This document shows, one piece after another, positions 55,616 through 64,000 of a stretch of DNA of 64,000 nucleotides. Origin of the DNA: Bacillota bacterium (GTDB lineage Bacteria > Bacillota > SHA-98 > UBA4971); NCBI GenBank assembly GCA_012842395.1, contig DUSX01000030.1:1-64000 (forward strand), read 5' to 3'. The first letter of the stretch is position 1. Every line of letters starts with the position of its first letter. A model generated the notes under the pieces. The model had not been told where the DNA came from. It saw only the letters and a list, made by a program, of their open reading frames with translations, and did not search any database. The position numbers and the translations under genes are program-made.

Positions 55616-56224
55616 ATGAATAAACAGTCCACGATAGACGGGTGAGCGAAGCGGCGGCTGGGTTCAGCGGAGGGTGTCGGATCATCGCGGAGCTTCCGTT
55701 CAGTGCACCTTAGGGCCTGGTTTACCTTCGCGCCGCCGCCTGACCCCGCGCCCGGTAGCCCTTCCCATTTCTTGAGGACCCTGTAGGATGTGCTGAACGT
55801 TGCGTGGCACCGTCCTAGCAGCCCGACTGCGTATCTCTCACCGTGAATGTCGAGGCCGAGCACGCGGGCCATCATGTGTTCCGCCACCCACATCCAACCA
55901 ATGTGTATGACCAACACGTCGATCAGCGCACAGACACATTTACGTTCACATCGGCGGTTCCCTCCTAGATCCCTCCATAGTCCCATCTTGTATAGTCCCA
56001 TCTTGCCGTAACGGAGCCGGGAACCACTTCCCCAAGCCCCGTGAACTCTGGGCACCGTGCAATCGGCGATCGGCTATATCTGTAATAGACAAAAATTGCC
56101 GTCATCTTTCATCGTTATGGACAAAGGATTCTGTGTGTATGCGGTGAAATAGTGCACCAAACGAGTTCTAGCAGATATGGCCCTGATCAGGCGGCAACAA
56201 ATCGGTTTCTCGCGGGGGAATAGT
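55616..56224. other. Intergenic region, possible minus-strand gene remnant
   Basis: About 600 bp. The minus strand is open from 56055 to 55510 and reads GWMWVAEHMMARVLGLDIHG, then RYAVGLLGRCHATFSTSYRV, in a protein-like manner, but it runs antisense into the PHP gene and shows no family I recognise. A 13-bp direct repeat (TAGTCCCATCTTG) occurs twice at about 55977-56005. No convincing promoter was found. Confidence 0.35.
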
Positions 56225-57448
56225 GTGAACTCTCGAATTGAACGCTCGCGTGTCAGAGAAGTGATGGGCAGGGTCATCGAGATCCGGAGAAAGGTTCATG
56301 CCCATCCTGAACTCGGGTATGAGGAACACGAGACCTCGAAGCTGGTTTCGGAGGTTTTGGAGCCTTTGGGCTTAGAGGTCAGAACAGGAGTGGCCGGCAC
56401 AGGGGTCGTAGGCGTCCTGCACGGCCGCGATACCGGGCATACTGTGGCGCTTAGGGCAGATATGGACGCACTGCCGATAACCGAGGACACCGGGCTGGCG
56501 TTTTCCTCCACTGTCCCAGGGAAGATGCATGCGTGTGGGCACGACGGTCACGTGGCGATGCTGCTCGGAACTGCGATGGTTCTATCTGGAGTGAGGGACC
56601 TCATTCACGGTAGCGTGAAGTTCATATTCCAACCTTCAGAGGAACGCACAGGCGGGGCGCTTCCAATGATCGAGAGAGGAGTGCTCGAGGACCCTGATGT
56701 CGACGCGATTTTCGCGGCGCACCTGTGGCCGGACGTTCCCTTTGGTTGCGTCGGAGTGCACGAGGGACCAGCTATGGCCGCGCTCGACGAGATACATATC
56801 GAGATCTATGGCAAGGGTGGACACGTAGCAACTCCTCACAGGAGCATAGACGCAGTACTAGGCGCGGCCTCATTCATTTTAGAGCTGCAATCCATTGTCA
56901 GCCGGGAAATCGACCCGACTGAACCCGCGGTTGTAAGCATCGGACAGGTATGCGGAGGGACGGCATACAACGCGATTGCGGATAAGGTCATGCTGGGCGG
57001 GACCGTTAGAGTCGTAAACCCAGACCTACGCCAGGTTATGGAGAAGAAGATCTCCGACAGGCTCCGTGGTCTTCAAGAGAGTTACGGAATACAGCACAGC
57101 TTCGAGTATAGATTCGGATATCCGCCCGTGGTGAACGACCATGAGATGGCGAGGTTTGTGCGAGAAGTGGCGGGAGAGTTGCTCGGAAGGGACAAGGCTT
57201 TCCAGATAGCTCGTCCGGTGATGGCAGGAGAGGATTTCGCATACTATCTCGAGCGCGTCCCAGGGGCCATCTTCCTTCTCGGGATAGGTGATAGCAGTGT
57301 TGGGAACCACCCTTTACATCATCCGAAGTTCATGTTCAACGAAGATGTCTTGGAAGTTGGGGTATGGGTCCTGTCGCAGATCGCAGTGAGCTACCTGGAG
57401 AGATTCAAAAGCCCACGGCGGGACCATGACCGGATCGCTAGACCATAA
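56225..57448 (+). CDS. M20-family amidohydrolase (N-acyl amino acid deacylase type)
   Basis: A 407-residue M20D/IAA-amino-acid-hydrolase-like enzyme. Motifs: RRKVHAHPELGYEEHET, RADMDALPI, MHACGHDGHVAML with the metal-bridging ligands, FQPSEERTGGALPMIE, and the dimerisation domain containing YGKGGHVATPHRSIDA. The enzymes release amino acids from N-acyl conjugates or hippurate-like amides. GTG 56225 (after CGGGGGAA) gives the usual N-terminus; ATG 56177 is an alternative without a ribosome-binding site. It directly precedes a Liv transporter, so hydrolysis of an imported amide or supply of branched-chain amino acids is plausible. Confidence 0.9.
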   Translation: MNSRIERSRVREVMGRVIEIRRKVHAHPELGYEEHETSKLVSEVLEPLGLEVRTGVAGTGVVGVLHGRDTGHTVALRADMDALPITEDTGLAFSSTVPGKMHACGHDGHVAMLLGTAMVLSGVRDLIHGSVKFIFQPSEERTGGALPMIERGVLEDPDVDAIFAAHLWPDVPFGCVGVHEGPAMAALDEIHIEIYGKGGHVATPHRSIDAVLGAASFILELQSIVSREIDPTEPAVVSIGQVCGGTAYNAIADKVMLGGTVRVVNPDLRQVMEKKISDRLRGLQESYGIQHSFEYRFGYPPVVNDHEMARFVREVAGELLGRDKAFQIARPVMAGEDFAYYLERVPGAIFLLGIGDSSVGNHPLHHPKFMFNEDVLEVGVWVLSQIAVSYLERFKSPRRDHDRIARP

Positions 57449-57557
57449 GAGACGTTAACACGTGGGAGGTGGTGGCGAAGGGCTGAGACAATGCGGCAGT
57501 GAATCCCGTGGCGGCCTTCAGACGAAACCATATTGACTTTAAGGAGGGCGGTTTCAA

Positions 57558-58691
57558 GTGTTCAGACGGCTTTCGATCGCAACTATTGTAGCTGTCCTGT
57601 TGGTCACAAGCCTAGCCCCCATTGCGATTGGTGCTGAGCCTACCTACAAAATAGGCCTGGTGGCGCCATTCACAGGTCAAGGGTCTATTCTCGGAGACTA
57701 CATCAAGAATAGCTTCGTGATGGCAGTTGACGAGATCAATGCCGCCGGTGGAGTCAGGGGACGCAAAATAGATTACGTGATCTACGATGACGCCGCCTCG
57801 CCGGCTACGTCGATTAACGTCGTAACCAAGGCGATCGTCAATGATAGAGTGGAAGCGCTTTTCGGTCCGAATATGTCCAGCTGCGTCTTGGCTGTTCACC
57901 AGGTAGCATGGGACAATAGGGTCCCGATGCTGGTGGGTGCCACGTCTCCCTCGTTCGGTTACGACAGGGTCGGGAACCCGTGGCTCTTCAGACTACGTGC
58001 CGACGATGATGTAAAGGTCGTAAACCTCGTTAAATACGCGGTTGAAGTCATGAAGGTCAAGAAGCCCGGGATTATCCACGGCTCGACTGACTACTGCATC
58101 GTCGCCAGGGACGTTGCCATAAGAGAGTTCAAAAAGTACGGTATTGATGTCGTGGCCGCCGAGCAAATCAAGGAAGGCGAGAAAGATGCCACCGGCCAAC
58201 TTCTCAAGATAAAGCGAGCTGGCGCGGATGCGCTCATTGGGCTCACGCATGAGCCGGAAGCCGCGGTCTCGGTGAGGCAGGCCAAACAACTCGGCTTGAA
58301 CGTGCCCATAATCGGCTTTTCGGCTTGGGGAGTCCCCGCGTTTACCGACCTCGCGGGCGATGCCGCAATCGGTGTCATTTCTGTACAGGGCTTTACGCCC
58401 GAGTACAAGGACCCCAAGGTCCAGGAGTTCGTGAAGAAATATCAGGCCAGATGGGGTCAGTTGCCGAGCGACCCTGCTCAGGCATACTACGATGGCGTTT
58501 ACATCCTCGCCCACGTCATAAACCAGGTGGGATTCGACCGTGAGGCGATCCGCAAAGGCCTTGAGACTCTCAAGGATTTCAACGGCGTCCAGGGCAAACT
58601 CACCTGCGACAGTAAGCACAACTTCACGAACTTCTCGTTGATCTCTAGGTTCAAAGGAGACCGCTGGGAGATAATCGATGCCATATTCTAA
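57558..58691 (+). CDS. livJ: Branched-chain amino acid-type ABC transporter substrate-binding protein
   Basis: A 377-residue type I periplasmic binding protein (LivJ/LivK family). It has a Sec signal peptide (RLSIATIVAVLLVTSLAPIA, cut near IGA-EP), then IGLVAPFTGQGSILGDYIKN, DEINAAGGVRGRKIDYVIYD and EALFGPNMSS. No lipobox cysteine is seen. GTG 57558 has AAGGAGGG 9 nt upstream. It should capture a branched-chain amino acid or a related acid or amide for the LivHMGF complex encoded next. A hairpin between it and livH may raise its expression relative to the permeases. Confidence 0.93.
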   Translation: MFRRLSIATIVAVLLVTSLAPIAIGAEPTYKIGLVAPFTGQGSILGDYIKNSFVMAVDEINAAGGVRGRKIDYVIYDDAASPATSINVVTKAIVNDRVEALFGPNMSSCVLAVHQVAWDNRVPMLVGATSPSFGYDRVGNPWLFRLRADDDVKVVNLVKYAVEVMKVKKPGIIHGSTDYCIVARDVAIREFKKYGIDVVAAEQIKEGEKDATGQLLKIKRAGADALIGLTHEPEAAVSVRQAKQLGLNVPIIGFSAWGVPAFTDLAGDAAIGVISVQGFTPEYKDPKVQEFVKKYQARWGQLPSDPAQAYYDGVYILAHVINQVGFDREAIRKGLETLKDFNGVQGKLTCDSKHNFTNFSLISRFKGDRWEIIDAIF

Positions 58692-58712
58692 AAGACTGCA
58701 TGTCTAGGGTGA

Positions 58713-58752
58713 CCTGGGGTGTAGCTGGAGCGCATGCTCGGTGCACCCCAGG
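58713..58752 (+). promoter_or_regulatory. Stem-loop between livJ and livH
   Basis: CCTGGGGTG (58713-58721) pairs with CACCCCAGG (58744-58752), with an inner GAGC/GCTC stem. No T-run follows. A structure at this place typically protects the upstream mRNA end or partly stops transcription, giving more binding protein than permease. Confidence 0.55.
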
Positions 58753-58789
58753 GCCTACCCTGTGGGGAATGAGAGGTGGTGTGAGGGTC

Positions 58790-59668
58790 ATGCTGAGCCA
58801 GATAGTTCAGAACGCCGTGAGCGGTGTGGCCATCGGCCTCCTGTACGGTCTTATCGGGCTAGGGGTTGTGCTGTTTTTCCAGACGACGAACCTGATCAAC
58901 TTTGCACATATCTCTTCCGCTATGCTTGGCGCGTACCTGTTCTATACGTTTTACGTGTTATTGCACCAGAGGTTTGTCACATCCCTTGTCGTGGCTGTTC
59001 TCATGGTCGCCCTTTACGGAGCCCTCCTCAAGCGGTTTGTGTACAACCCTCTGTTAAAGCGTCAAGGCGGACGACTGGAGTTTATTATCGCCACTCTTAT
59101 GCTTTCGGTTTTTCTTCTGAACGCGGTAATAGTCCTTTGGGGTGGCATCCCGCTTCCGTTCCCGCCCGTATTCGGAGACCCTACGAAGCCTTTGATACTG
59201 GGGGACATTGTGATCCAGTATCACTCATTGTGGGTATTGGGATTCGTTGGTTTGTTTGTTATAGCGCTTCAGCTATTCTTCACCAAGACCATTACCGGGA
59301 AGTCTCTCCGGGCCGTCGCTCAGAATCCCAGAGCGGCCAGGCTTATGGGCGTTGACGTTGACAAGATGCTCCGCCTTTCATTCATGTTGAGTACCGGGAT
59401 TACGGCTCTGGCCGGAATCCTGCTAGCGCCGACGTACTTTGTGTCGCTGGATCTCGGAGGTGGTATCATCGGAATCAAGGGGTTCGCTTCGGCCGTCATT
59501 GCAGGGTTGAAGAAACCTTATCTTGCGCTGCTCGGCGGGGTCATGATCGGGCTTGCGGAGAACTTTGTCGTGCTGTACTTCTCGTCCACCTACAGGGACG
59601 TCATCACTTTCTTTCTCCTGATATTGTTCCTGGTGGTCAGAAGACAGCCCGAGGAAGCGGGAAGGTAA
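58790..59668 (+). CDS. livH: Branched-chain amino acid-type ABC permease LivH
   Basis: A 292-residue permease with about eight transmembrane helices. Family features: IGLLYGLIGLGVVLFFQTTN then LINFAHISSAMLGAYLFY at the N-terminus, and SLRAVAQNPRAARLMGVDVD, the coupling segment that meets the ATPases. ATG 58790 follows GAGGTGG/GAGGG. It pairs with LivM, encoded 15 bp downstream. Confidence 0.93.
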   Translation: MLSQIVQNAVSGVAIGLLYGLIGLGVVLFFQTTNLINFAHISSAMLGAYLFYTFYVLLHQRFVTSLVVAVLMVALYGALLKRFVYNPLLKRQGGRLEFIIATLMLSVFLLNAVIVLWGGIPLPFPPVFGDPTKPLILGDIVIQYHSLWVLGFVGLFVIALQLFFTKTITGKSLRAVAQNPRAARLMGVDVDKMLRLSFMLSTGITALAGILLAPTYFVSLDLGGGIIGIKGFASAVIAGLKKPYLALLGGVMIGLAENFVVLYFSSTYRDVITFFLLILFLVVRRQPEEAGR

Positions 59669-59683
59669 AGGGGAGAGAGCGCC

Positions 59684-60700
59684 ATGAACAAGAAACGAGC
59701 AGTCCTGATCGCGATGACCGCCGCATTTCTGCTCATTCCCGTGCTCGACAGGAACCAGTACCACATCTATATCCTGGACCGGGCATTGATAAACTGTATA
59801 GTCGCCAGTGGCCTTGTTGCCTTGACAGGGCTGGCGGGTCAGATGTCGCTTGGGCATGCAGCATTCTACGGGATAGGCGCCTACACTTCCGCCCTATTGA
59901 CCGCGAGGCTCGGTGTGCCGATATGGCTGGGCATCGTCGTGGCGGCCGTTGTCTGCCTTGCGGCAGGGATGCTTCTGGGCATACCGTCCTTCAGAGTCTC
60001 GGGCTTTTACCTCTCTCTCGTCACGATCGCGTTTGGCAACATAGTCTGGATGGTCATCGTGAACTGGCAGTCACTGACCGGAGGGCCACTTGGGCTGCTT
60101 GGCATCCCCACAATCAGGGTCAGCGGCAAGCCCATTGGCAAAGTGGGGTTCTTCTATCTGTCCGCCGTGGTTCTCGCGTTAACCTTCATCATCAGCCGCA
60201 GGATCGCCGGCTCCTATCTTGGACGCGCAATGAGGGCGATGCGCGACGACGAAGTGGCGGCCACCACCATGGGAATAAACGCTAGAGCCTTAAAACTCAT
60301 GGTATTCTCCCTTTCGGCAATGTACGGCGGAGTTGCGGGGGGCCTGTACGCGCACCTTTCGACATTCCTGAGCCCCGAGAGCTTTGTGTTCCTGGAGTCA
60401 TGCAATTTCGTTGCCATGGCTGTCGTGGGAGGGCTGAGGCACATCTTCGGTGGAATACTCGGGGGCATTGTGGTTACGCTGGTCCCGGAGTTTCTTCGAG
60501 TCAAGGGATGGGAGATTTACTACCTTATGGGCTCCAGCCTCGTGATCCTGCTCCTGGTGATCTACCTGCCCTCAGGGCTAGTTCCCGCAATCGACAACGT
60601 TTTCGACCGTCTCTTTGTGAGGGGGAGTAGCTCAGTCGCGCGCGGCAGCGGAGCTTCTCCCACCGGCACTGGCCCGGCGAAGGTCACGAAAGGTAGGTGA
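59684..60700 (+). CDS. livM: Branched-chain amino acid-type ABC permease LivM
   Basis: A 338-residue permease. LVALTGLAGQMSLGHAAFYG then IGAYTSALLT, and SLVTIAFGNIVWMVIVNWQS then LTGGPLGLLGIP, are the conserved LivM segments. The coupling helix is GRAMRAMRDDEVAATTMGIN. After the last helix comes a ~30-residue Ser/Gly-rich tail. ATG 59684 follows GGGGAGAG. It is co-transcribed with livH and livG. Confidence 0.93.
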   Translation: MNKKRAVLIAMTAAFLLIPVLDRNQYHIYILDRALINCIVASGLVALTGLAGQMSLGHAAFYGIGAYTSALLTARLGVPIWLGIVVAAVVCLAAGMLLGIPSFRVSGFYLSLVTIAFGNIVWMVIVNWQSLTGGPLGLLGIPTIRVSGKPIGKVGFFYLSAVVLALTFIISRRIAGSYLGRAMRAMRDDEVAATTMGINARALKLMVFSLSAMYGGVAGGLYAHLSTFLSPESFVFLESCNFVAMAVVGGLRHIFGGILGGIVVTLVPEFLRVKGWEIYYLMGSSLVILLLVIYLPSGLVPAIDNVFDRLFVRGSSSVARGSGASPTGTGPAKVTKGR

Positions 60701-60706
60701 TGGCGG

Positions 60707-61471
60707 GTGGCTATTCTAACCACGAAGAATCTCACGAAAAGGTTCGGCGGACTTGTCGCGGTCAATGACCTCAGCGTTGAAATCCCGGAAGGACAGGTGA
60801 CCGGCCTCATTGGCCCCAACGGGTCGGGGAAAAGCACTTTTATCAACCTCATTTCCGGGGTGTACAGGCCAACCTCCGGCGAGATTCACTTCAACGGCCA
60901 GGATATCGCGGGCAAACCTGCCCATGTTATCACGGCTATGGGTATGGCCAGAACCTACCAGCAGATCCGGCTTTTCGAGCAACTCACCGTCCTCGAAAAC
61001 GTCCTCGTTGGGAGGCACCTGAGCTATTCGTCGAACCTCCTCGACATCCTCCTCGCCACAAAGAAGCTTTCGGCCGAGGAGAGGACCGAGAAGGAAAAGG
61101 CGTTTGAATACTTGCGACTCGTCGGGCTCGCTGACAAGGCAGATGAGTATCCGAGAAACCTGCCGTACGGTTTCAGGCGGAATCTCGAGATAGCGCGGGC
61201 TCTTGCGCTCGAACCGAGACTCTTGCTCCTAGACGAGCCGGCGGCGGGCATGAACCGCGACGAATTCCTTGCGGTCACTCAACTCATCCTCAACCTCAAG
61301 GCCCAGGGGCTTTCCATCTTGCTTGTGGAGCACACCATGGAATTCATCGAGACGGTTGCCGATAAGGTGATAGTCCTCAACTTTGGATGCAAGCTGGCTG
61401 AGGGCACGTTCGGGGAGATCGAGAGAGACCCGAACGTCATCGAGGCGTACCTGGGCAAGGAGGGGCTGTGA
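60707..61471 (+). CDS. livG: ABC transporter ATPase LivG
   Basis: A 254-residue ATPase. Walker A is GPNGSGKST; the Q-loop region holds ARTYQQIRLFEQLTVLENVL, the LivG hallmark. The signature is degenerate, LPYGFRRNLEIARALAL in place of LSGGQ, as in many LivG proteins. Walker B is LLLLDEPAAGMNRDE and the H-loop is VEHTMEF. A GTG start at 60707 follows AGGTAGGTGA. It works with LivF as a heterodimer. Confidence 0.93.
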   Translation: MAILTTKNLTKRFGGLVAVNDLSVEIPEGQVTGLIGPNGSGKSTFINLISGVYRPTSGEIHFNGQDIAGKPAHVITAMGMARTYQQIRLFEQLTVLENVLVGRHLSYSSNLLDILLATKKLSAEERTEKEKAFEYLRLVGLADKADEYPRNLPYGFRRNLEIARALALEPRLLLLDEPAAGMNRDEFLAVTQLILNLKAQGLSILLVEHTMEFIETVADKVIVLNFGCKLAEGTFGEIERDPNVIEAYLGKEGL

Positions 61472-61472
61472 G

Positions 61473-62210
61473 ATGCTCGAAGTCCGCAACCTGGACGTCG
61501 CTTACAACGGAATTCCAGCTCTTCGTGGCGTTTCTTTGGACGTGAGAGAGGGCGAGGTCGTGTCAGTGCTAGGGCCAAACGGTGCAGGCAAGACCACGCT
61601 GCTCAACGCGATATCGGGGCTTGTGAAACCCGATCCGTCCAGCAAGATACTGTTCATGGGAGAGGACATATCTCAACTCGAGCCCGGCCAGATAGTTGCC
61701 AAGGGGATTATCCAGGTCCCGGAGGGCCGGCAGATATTCCCAGAGCTGACCGTGCTCGAGAATGTGGAGGTCGGCTCCATAAGGAGGAAGGACCGGGCGA
61801 AAATCAAGAAGGACATAGAAGACATATTCGAGGTATTCCCGGAGCTCAAAGGAAGAAAGCGACAACTCGGAGGCACGCTCAGTGGCGGCGAACAGCAAAT
61901 GCTCGCTATAGCGCGGGCCCTAATTGCTGAGCCAAAGCTGCTCATGATTGATGAGCCCTCCATGGGACTTGCCCCGATCGTCGTCCAGAGGATATTCAGG
62001 CTTATACAAACCGACATCCGTAAGCGCGGGATCACGGTCCTCTTGGTTGAGCAGAACGCTTATCTCTCAATGGCTGTGAGCGACAGGGCATACATCTTAG
62101 CCCAGGGCGAGGTTGCCTTGAACGGGACGGTCGAGGAACTCTCCCGGGATGCCAAGGTCAAGGAGACCTATTTCAGAGGCAGAAGTCTCGGGGCGCAGAG
62201 CGGTTCTTAG
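61473..62210 (+). CDS. livF: ABC transporter ATPase LivF
   Basis: A 245-residue ATPase with Walker A GPNGAGKTT, Q-loop region IIQVPEGRQIFPELTVLENV, signature LSGGEQQMLAIARAL, Walker B KLLMIDEPSMGLAP and H-loop VEQNAYLS. ATG 61473 has AAGGAGGGG 7 nt upstream and starts one base after livG ends. It completes the five-gene livJHMGF unit. Confidence 0.94.
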   Translation: MLEVRNLDVAYNGIPALRGVSLDVREGEVVSVLGPNGAGKTTLLNAISGLVKPDPSSKILFMGEDISQLEPGQIVAKGIIQVPEGRQIFPELTVLENVEVGSIRRKDRAKIKKDIEDIFEVFPELKGRKRQLGGTLSGGEQQMLAIARALIAEPKLLMIDEPSMGLAPIVVQRIFRLIQTDIRKRGITVLLVEQNAYLSMAVSDRAYILAQGEVALNGTVEELSRDAKVKETYFRGRSLGAQSGS

Positions 62211-62285
62211 GCGGTCGCGTAGTAGGTCTTGGATGCGAGATGAAGCGACAACGCTCGTCAACACCACGAAGGGGGTTCAGAGAAA

Positions 62286-63956
62286 GTGGACCTTAGGAGC
62301 CGTAACATCACGCTCGAGCCACCGCAGCGCGCTCTCTTGAAAGGCGTTGGGCTCAGTGACGAGGATCTTGAACTCCCTCTTATCGGGATCGCCAACTCGT
62401 TCAGCGAGCTCTCTCCTGGTCACATTCACCTGCGCACGATATCTGACTACGTCCGGCGCGGGATCAGGTACGCCGGGGGGACCCCCCTCGAGTTCAACAC
62501 CATAGCGCTTTGTGATGGGCTTTCCGGGGCGTTTGTCCGGCACAAGGAAGCGCAACGCTATACGCTGCCTCATAGGGATCTCATCGCCGACTCCGTCGAG
62601 ATGGCGATAGAAGCCAACCAGCTGGACGGGCTCGTGGCCATAGGCACGTGCGACAAGATCGTTCCAGGCATGCTCATGGCCTGTGCTAGGCTGGGAATTC
62701 CGGCCATATTCGTTTTCGGCGGGTCGATGCTTCCGGGCAGGTACAAGGGCCGAGTGATCTGCGGCGGCGCCACCGAGATGATAGAGGCCACGGGCCAGTA
62801 TAAAGCGGGCGCTCTCAGCAAGGAAGACATGGACGCAATGGTTGAGAACGCCTGCCCAACCCCCGGCGCGTGTGGCGCTATGGTAACGGGAAACAGCATG
62901 GGCGTCATTGCTGAGGCCCTCGGCATGGGCCTCCCCGGGTCCGGAACCGTCCCAGCCCTCGACATGCGCCAGCTCAGGCTAGCCGAGCTTGCTGGGCGAA
63001 GGATTGTGAGCCTCGTGCGTGCTGGTATCACCGCTAGGGACGTGATCTCACGGGAAGCTATGGAAAACGCCATAAGGGTACTGTGCGCGACTGGCGGGTC
63101 TACCAACTGCATTCTACATATCATGGCCATCTCCAGGGAGGCGGGGCTCGATGTGGACCTCGATTTGATTGACGAACTCAGCCGCAGGACACCGCATCTG
63201 TGCCCACTCATCCCGTCCGGGGAGTTCAGTGTGCCCGAGTTTCATGACGCTGGCGGAGTCCAGGGCGTTATGAAAAGGCTTGCGCCACTGCTGCACCTCG
63301 ATTGTATGACGGTCACTGGCGAGACTCTGGGCAAGAACCTCGAGCGAGCTGAGGTCCGTGACGAACGAGTGATTAGGCCTCTGCACGATCCTTACAAGCC
63401 AGAAGGTGGCATTGCGGTGCTCAAGGGAAATCTCGCTCCCGAAGGCGCCGTCGTCAAGCAATCCGCCGTGTCCGAACGAATGCAGTACCACGTGGGACGC
63501 GCCCGGGTGTTCGATTCCGAGGAGGATGCGACCGAGGCGGTCTTGGCCGGCAAGGTCCACGAAGGAGAGGTGGTCGTCGTCAGGTATGAGGGACCCAAGG
63601 GAGGTCCCGGTATGCGGGAAATGACGACCGTGATCGGCGCGATATGGGGTAAAGGCCTTCAAAACTCAGTTTCGCTCATCACCGACGGACGGTTCTCAGG
63701 AGCGATAAGGGGACCGGCCATAGGCTATATTTCCCCGGAAGCCGCGGAGGGCGGGCCGCTTGGGGTGATCGAAGACGGTGATTTAATCGAGATCGACATC
63801 CCCCGCCGAAAACTAGAGGTTCGCCTGGATGAAGCCCAGATAAGAGAGCGACTGGCACGCTGGACGAGGCCTGCGTTCAAAGTGGAGAGGGGCTGCCTTC
63901 GCATGTATGAGCGTTTCTCGAGCTCTGCGAACAAAGGGGCGGTAATCGAGCCATGA
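62286..63956 (+). CDS. ilvD: Dihydroxy-acid dehydratase / IlvD-Edd family dehydratase
   Basis: A 556-residue Fe-S dehydratase. Cluster cysteines are in CDGLSG-like, VAIGTCDKIVPGM and NACPTPGACGAMVTGNSMG; the C-terminal domain has LITDGRFSGAIRGPAIGYIS. IlvD makes the 2-keto acid precursors of valine and isoleucine; close relatives dehydrate sugar acids. The catabolic setting, after a Liv transporter and overlapping a LarA-like gene by 4 nt, makes a sugar-acid or hydroxy-acid role possible, so the symbol is a family assignment. GTG 62286 has AAGGGGG about 13 nt upstream, rather far. Confidence 0.88.
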   Translation: MDLRSRNITLEPPQRALLKGVGLSDEDLELPLIGIANSFSELSPGHIHLRTISDYVRRGIRYAGGTPLEFNTIALCDGLSGAFVRHKEAQRYTLPHRDLIADSVEMAIEANQLDGLVAIGTCDKIVPGMLMACARLGIPAIFVFGGSMLPGRYKGRVICGGATEMIEATGQYKAGALSKEDMDAMVENACPTPGACGAMVTGNSMGVIAEALGMGLPGSGTVPALDMRQLRLAELAGRRIVSLVRAGITARDVISREAMENAIRVLCATGGSTNCILHIMAISREAGLDVDLDLIDELSRRTPHLCPLIPSGEFSVPEFHDAGGVQGVMKRLAPLLHLDCMTVTGETLGKNLERAEVRDERVIRPLHDPYKPEGGIAVLKGNLAPEGAVVKQSAVSERMQYHVGRARVFDSEEDATEAVLAGKVHEGEVVVVRYEGPKGGPGMREMTTVIGAIWGKGLQNSVSLITDGRFSGAIRGPAIGYISPEAAEGGPLGVIEDGDLIEIDIPRRKLEVRLDEAQIRERLARWTRPAFKVERGCLRMYERFSSSANKGAVIEP

Positions 63957-64000
63957 AGACGACCGGGCCAGGAGAGGTCTCGATTCCCTTCGGTGATGGC
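63953..64000 (+). CDS. Start of a probable LarA/DUF2088-family gene, cut by the window edge
   Basis: Only 16 codons are visible (MKTTGPGEVSIPFGDG). The ATG overlaps the ilvD stop in ATGA. SIPFGDG followed by a beta strand is how many lactate-racemase-like (DUF2088) proteins begin. The assignment rests on these few residues and on co-occurrence with IlvD/Edd dehydratases. Confidence 0.4.
   Translation, partial: MKTTGPGEVSIPFGDG

Overview
The window looks like a contig from a high-GC, probably anaerobic Bacillota (Firmicutes) genome. Most genes have strong AGGAGG-type ribosome-binding sites, with GTG and TTG starts in use. The gene families (a YtrA-type GntR operon, a sigma-54 regulator fused to an [FeFe]-hydrogenase-like domain, iron alcohol dehydrogenase, split transketolase, Liv and Opp/Dpp transporters) fit that group. 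No rRNA, tRNA, CRISPR array or intact transposase was found. Taxonomy is inference.

Region 1 (1-19.3 kb) is a defence and transport island. It carries a HicA toxin with an unusually long HicB-like partner, a MATE exporter and an ABC half-exporter. These are followed by a 1,210-residue RecD-like helicase with a cysteine-rich N-terminus and a C-terminal nuclease-like domain, a NERD-nuclease/helicase, an OLD nuclease plus UvrD-type helicase pair (Gabija-like), and a protein with a HEPN-type RNase motif. Both ends are marked by a same-orientation remnant of the 3' end of a DegT-family aminotransferase gene.

Region 2 (19.5-30.2 kb) holds a leucine-carboxymethyltransferase-like protein and a possible small RNA with a strong terminator. 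Next is an envelope-stress style operon (GntR regulator, ABC ATPase, permease, DUF4097 protein) behind a consensus promoter and a perfect 13-bp inverted-repeat operator. An exported SAM-hydrolase-family protein, a methyltransferase and a frameshifted nitroreductase-like lipoprotein follow. Two intergenic stretches are built from degenerate tandem units of about 30 bp, and a decayed hicAB copy lies beside the first.

Region 3 (30.9-43.7 kb) is regulatory: the hydrogenase-like/sigma-54 activator, a giant kinase/AAA/GAF/histidine kinase/receiver/HPt hybrid, an OmpR-type regulator and an iron alcohol dehydrogenase. A dispersed inverted-repeat element, full length about 217 bp, occurs at the 3' ends of several genes here and at about 49 kb.

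Region 4 (43.7-64 kb) is catabolic. It has an M14 peptidase with a peptide ABC transporter (substrate-binding protein, DppB, DppC). A GntR/UTRA regulator precedes a pentose-phosphate cluster (transaldolase-like, split transketolase, RpiB), followed by a PHP phosphoesterase. An M20 amidohydrolase then precedes a complete LivJHMGF transporter, an IlvD/Edd dehydratase and the first codons of a probable LarA-family gene cut by the window edge. The last cluster suggests uptake and breakdown of N-acyl amino acids, branched-chain compounds or hydroxy acids; the substrate cannot be read from the sequence.
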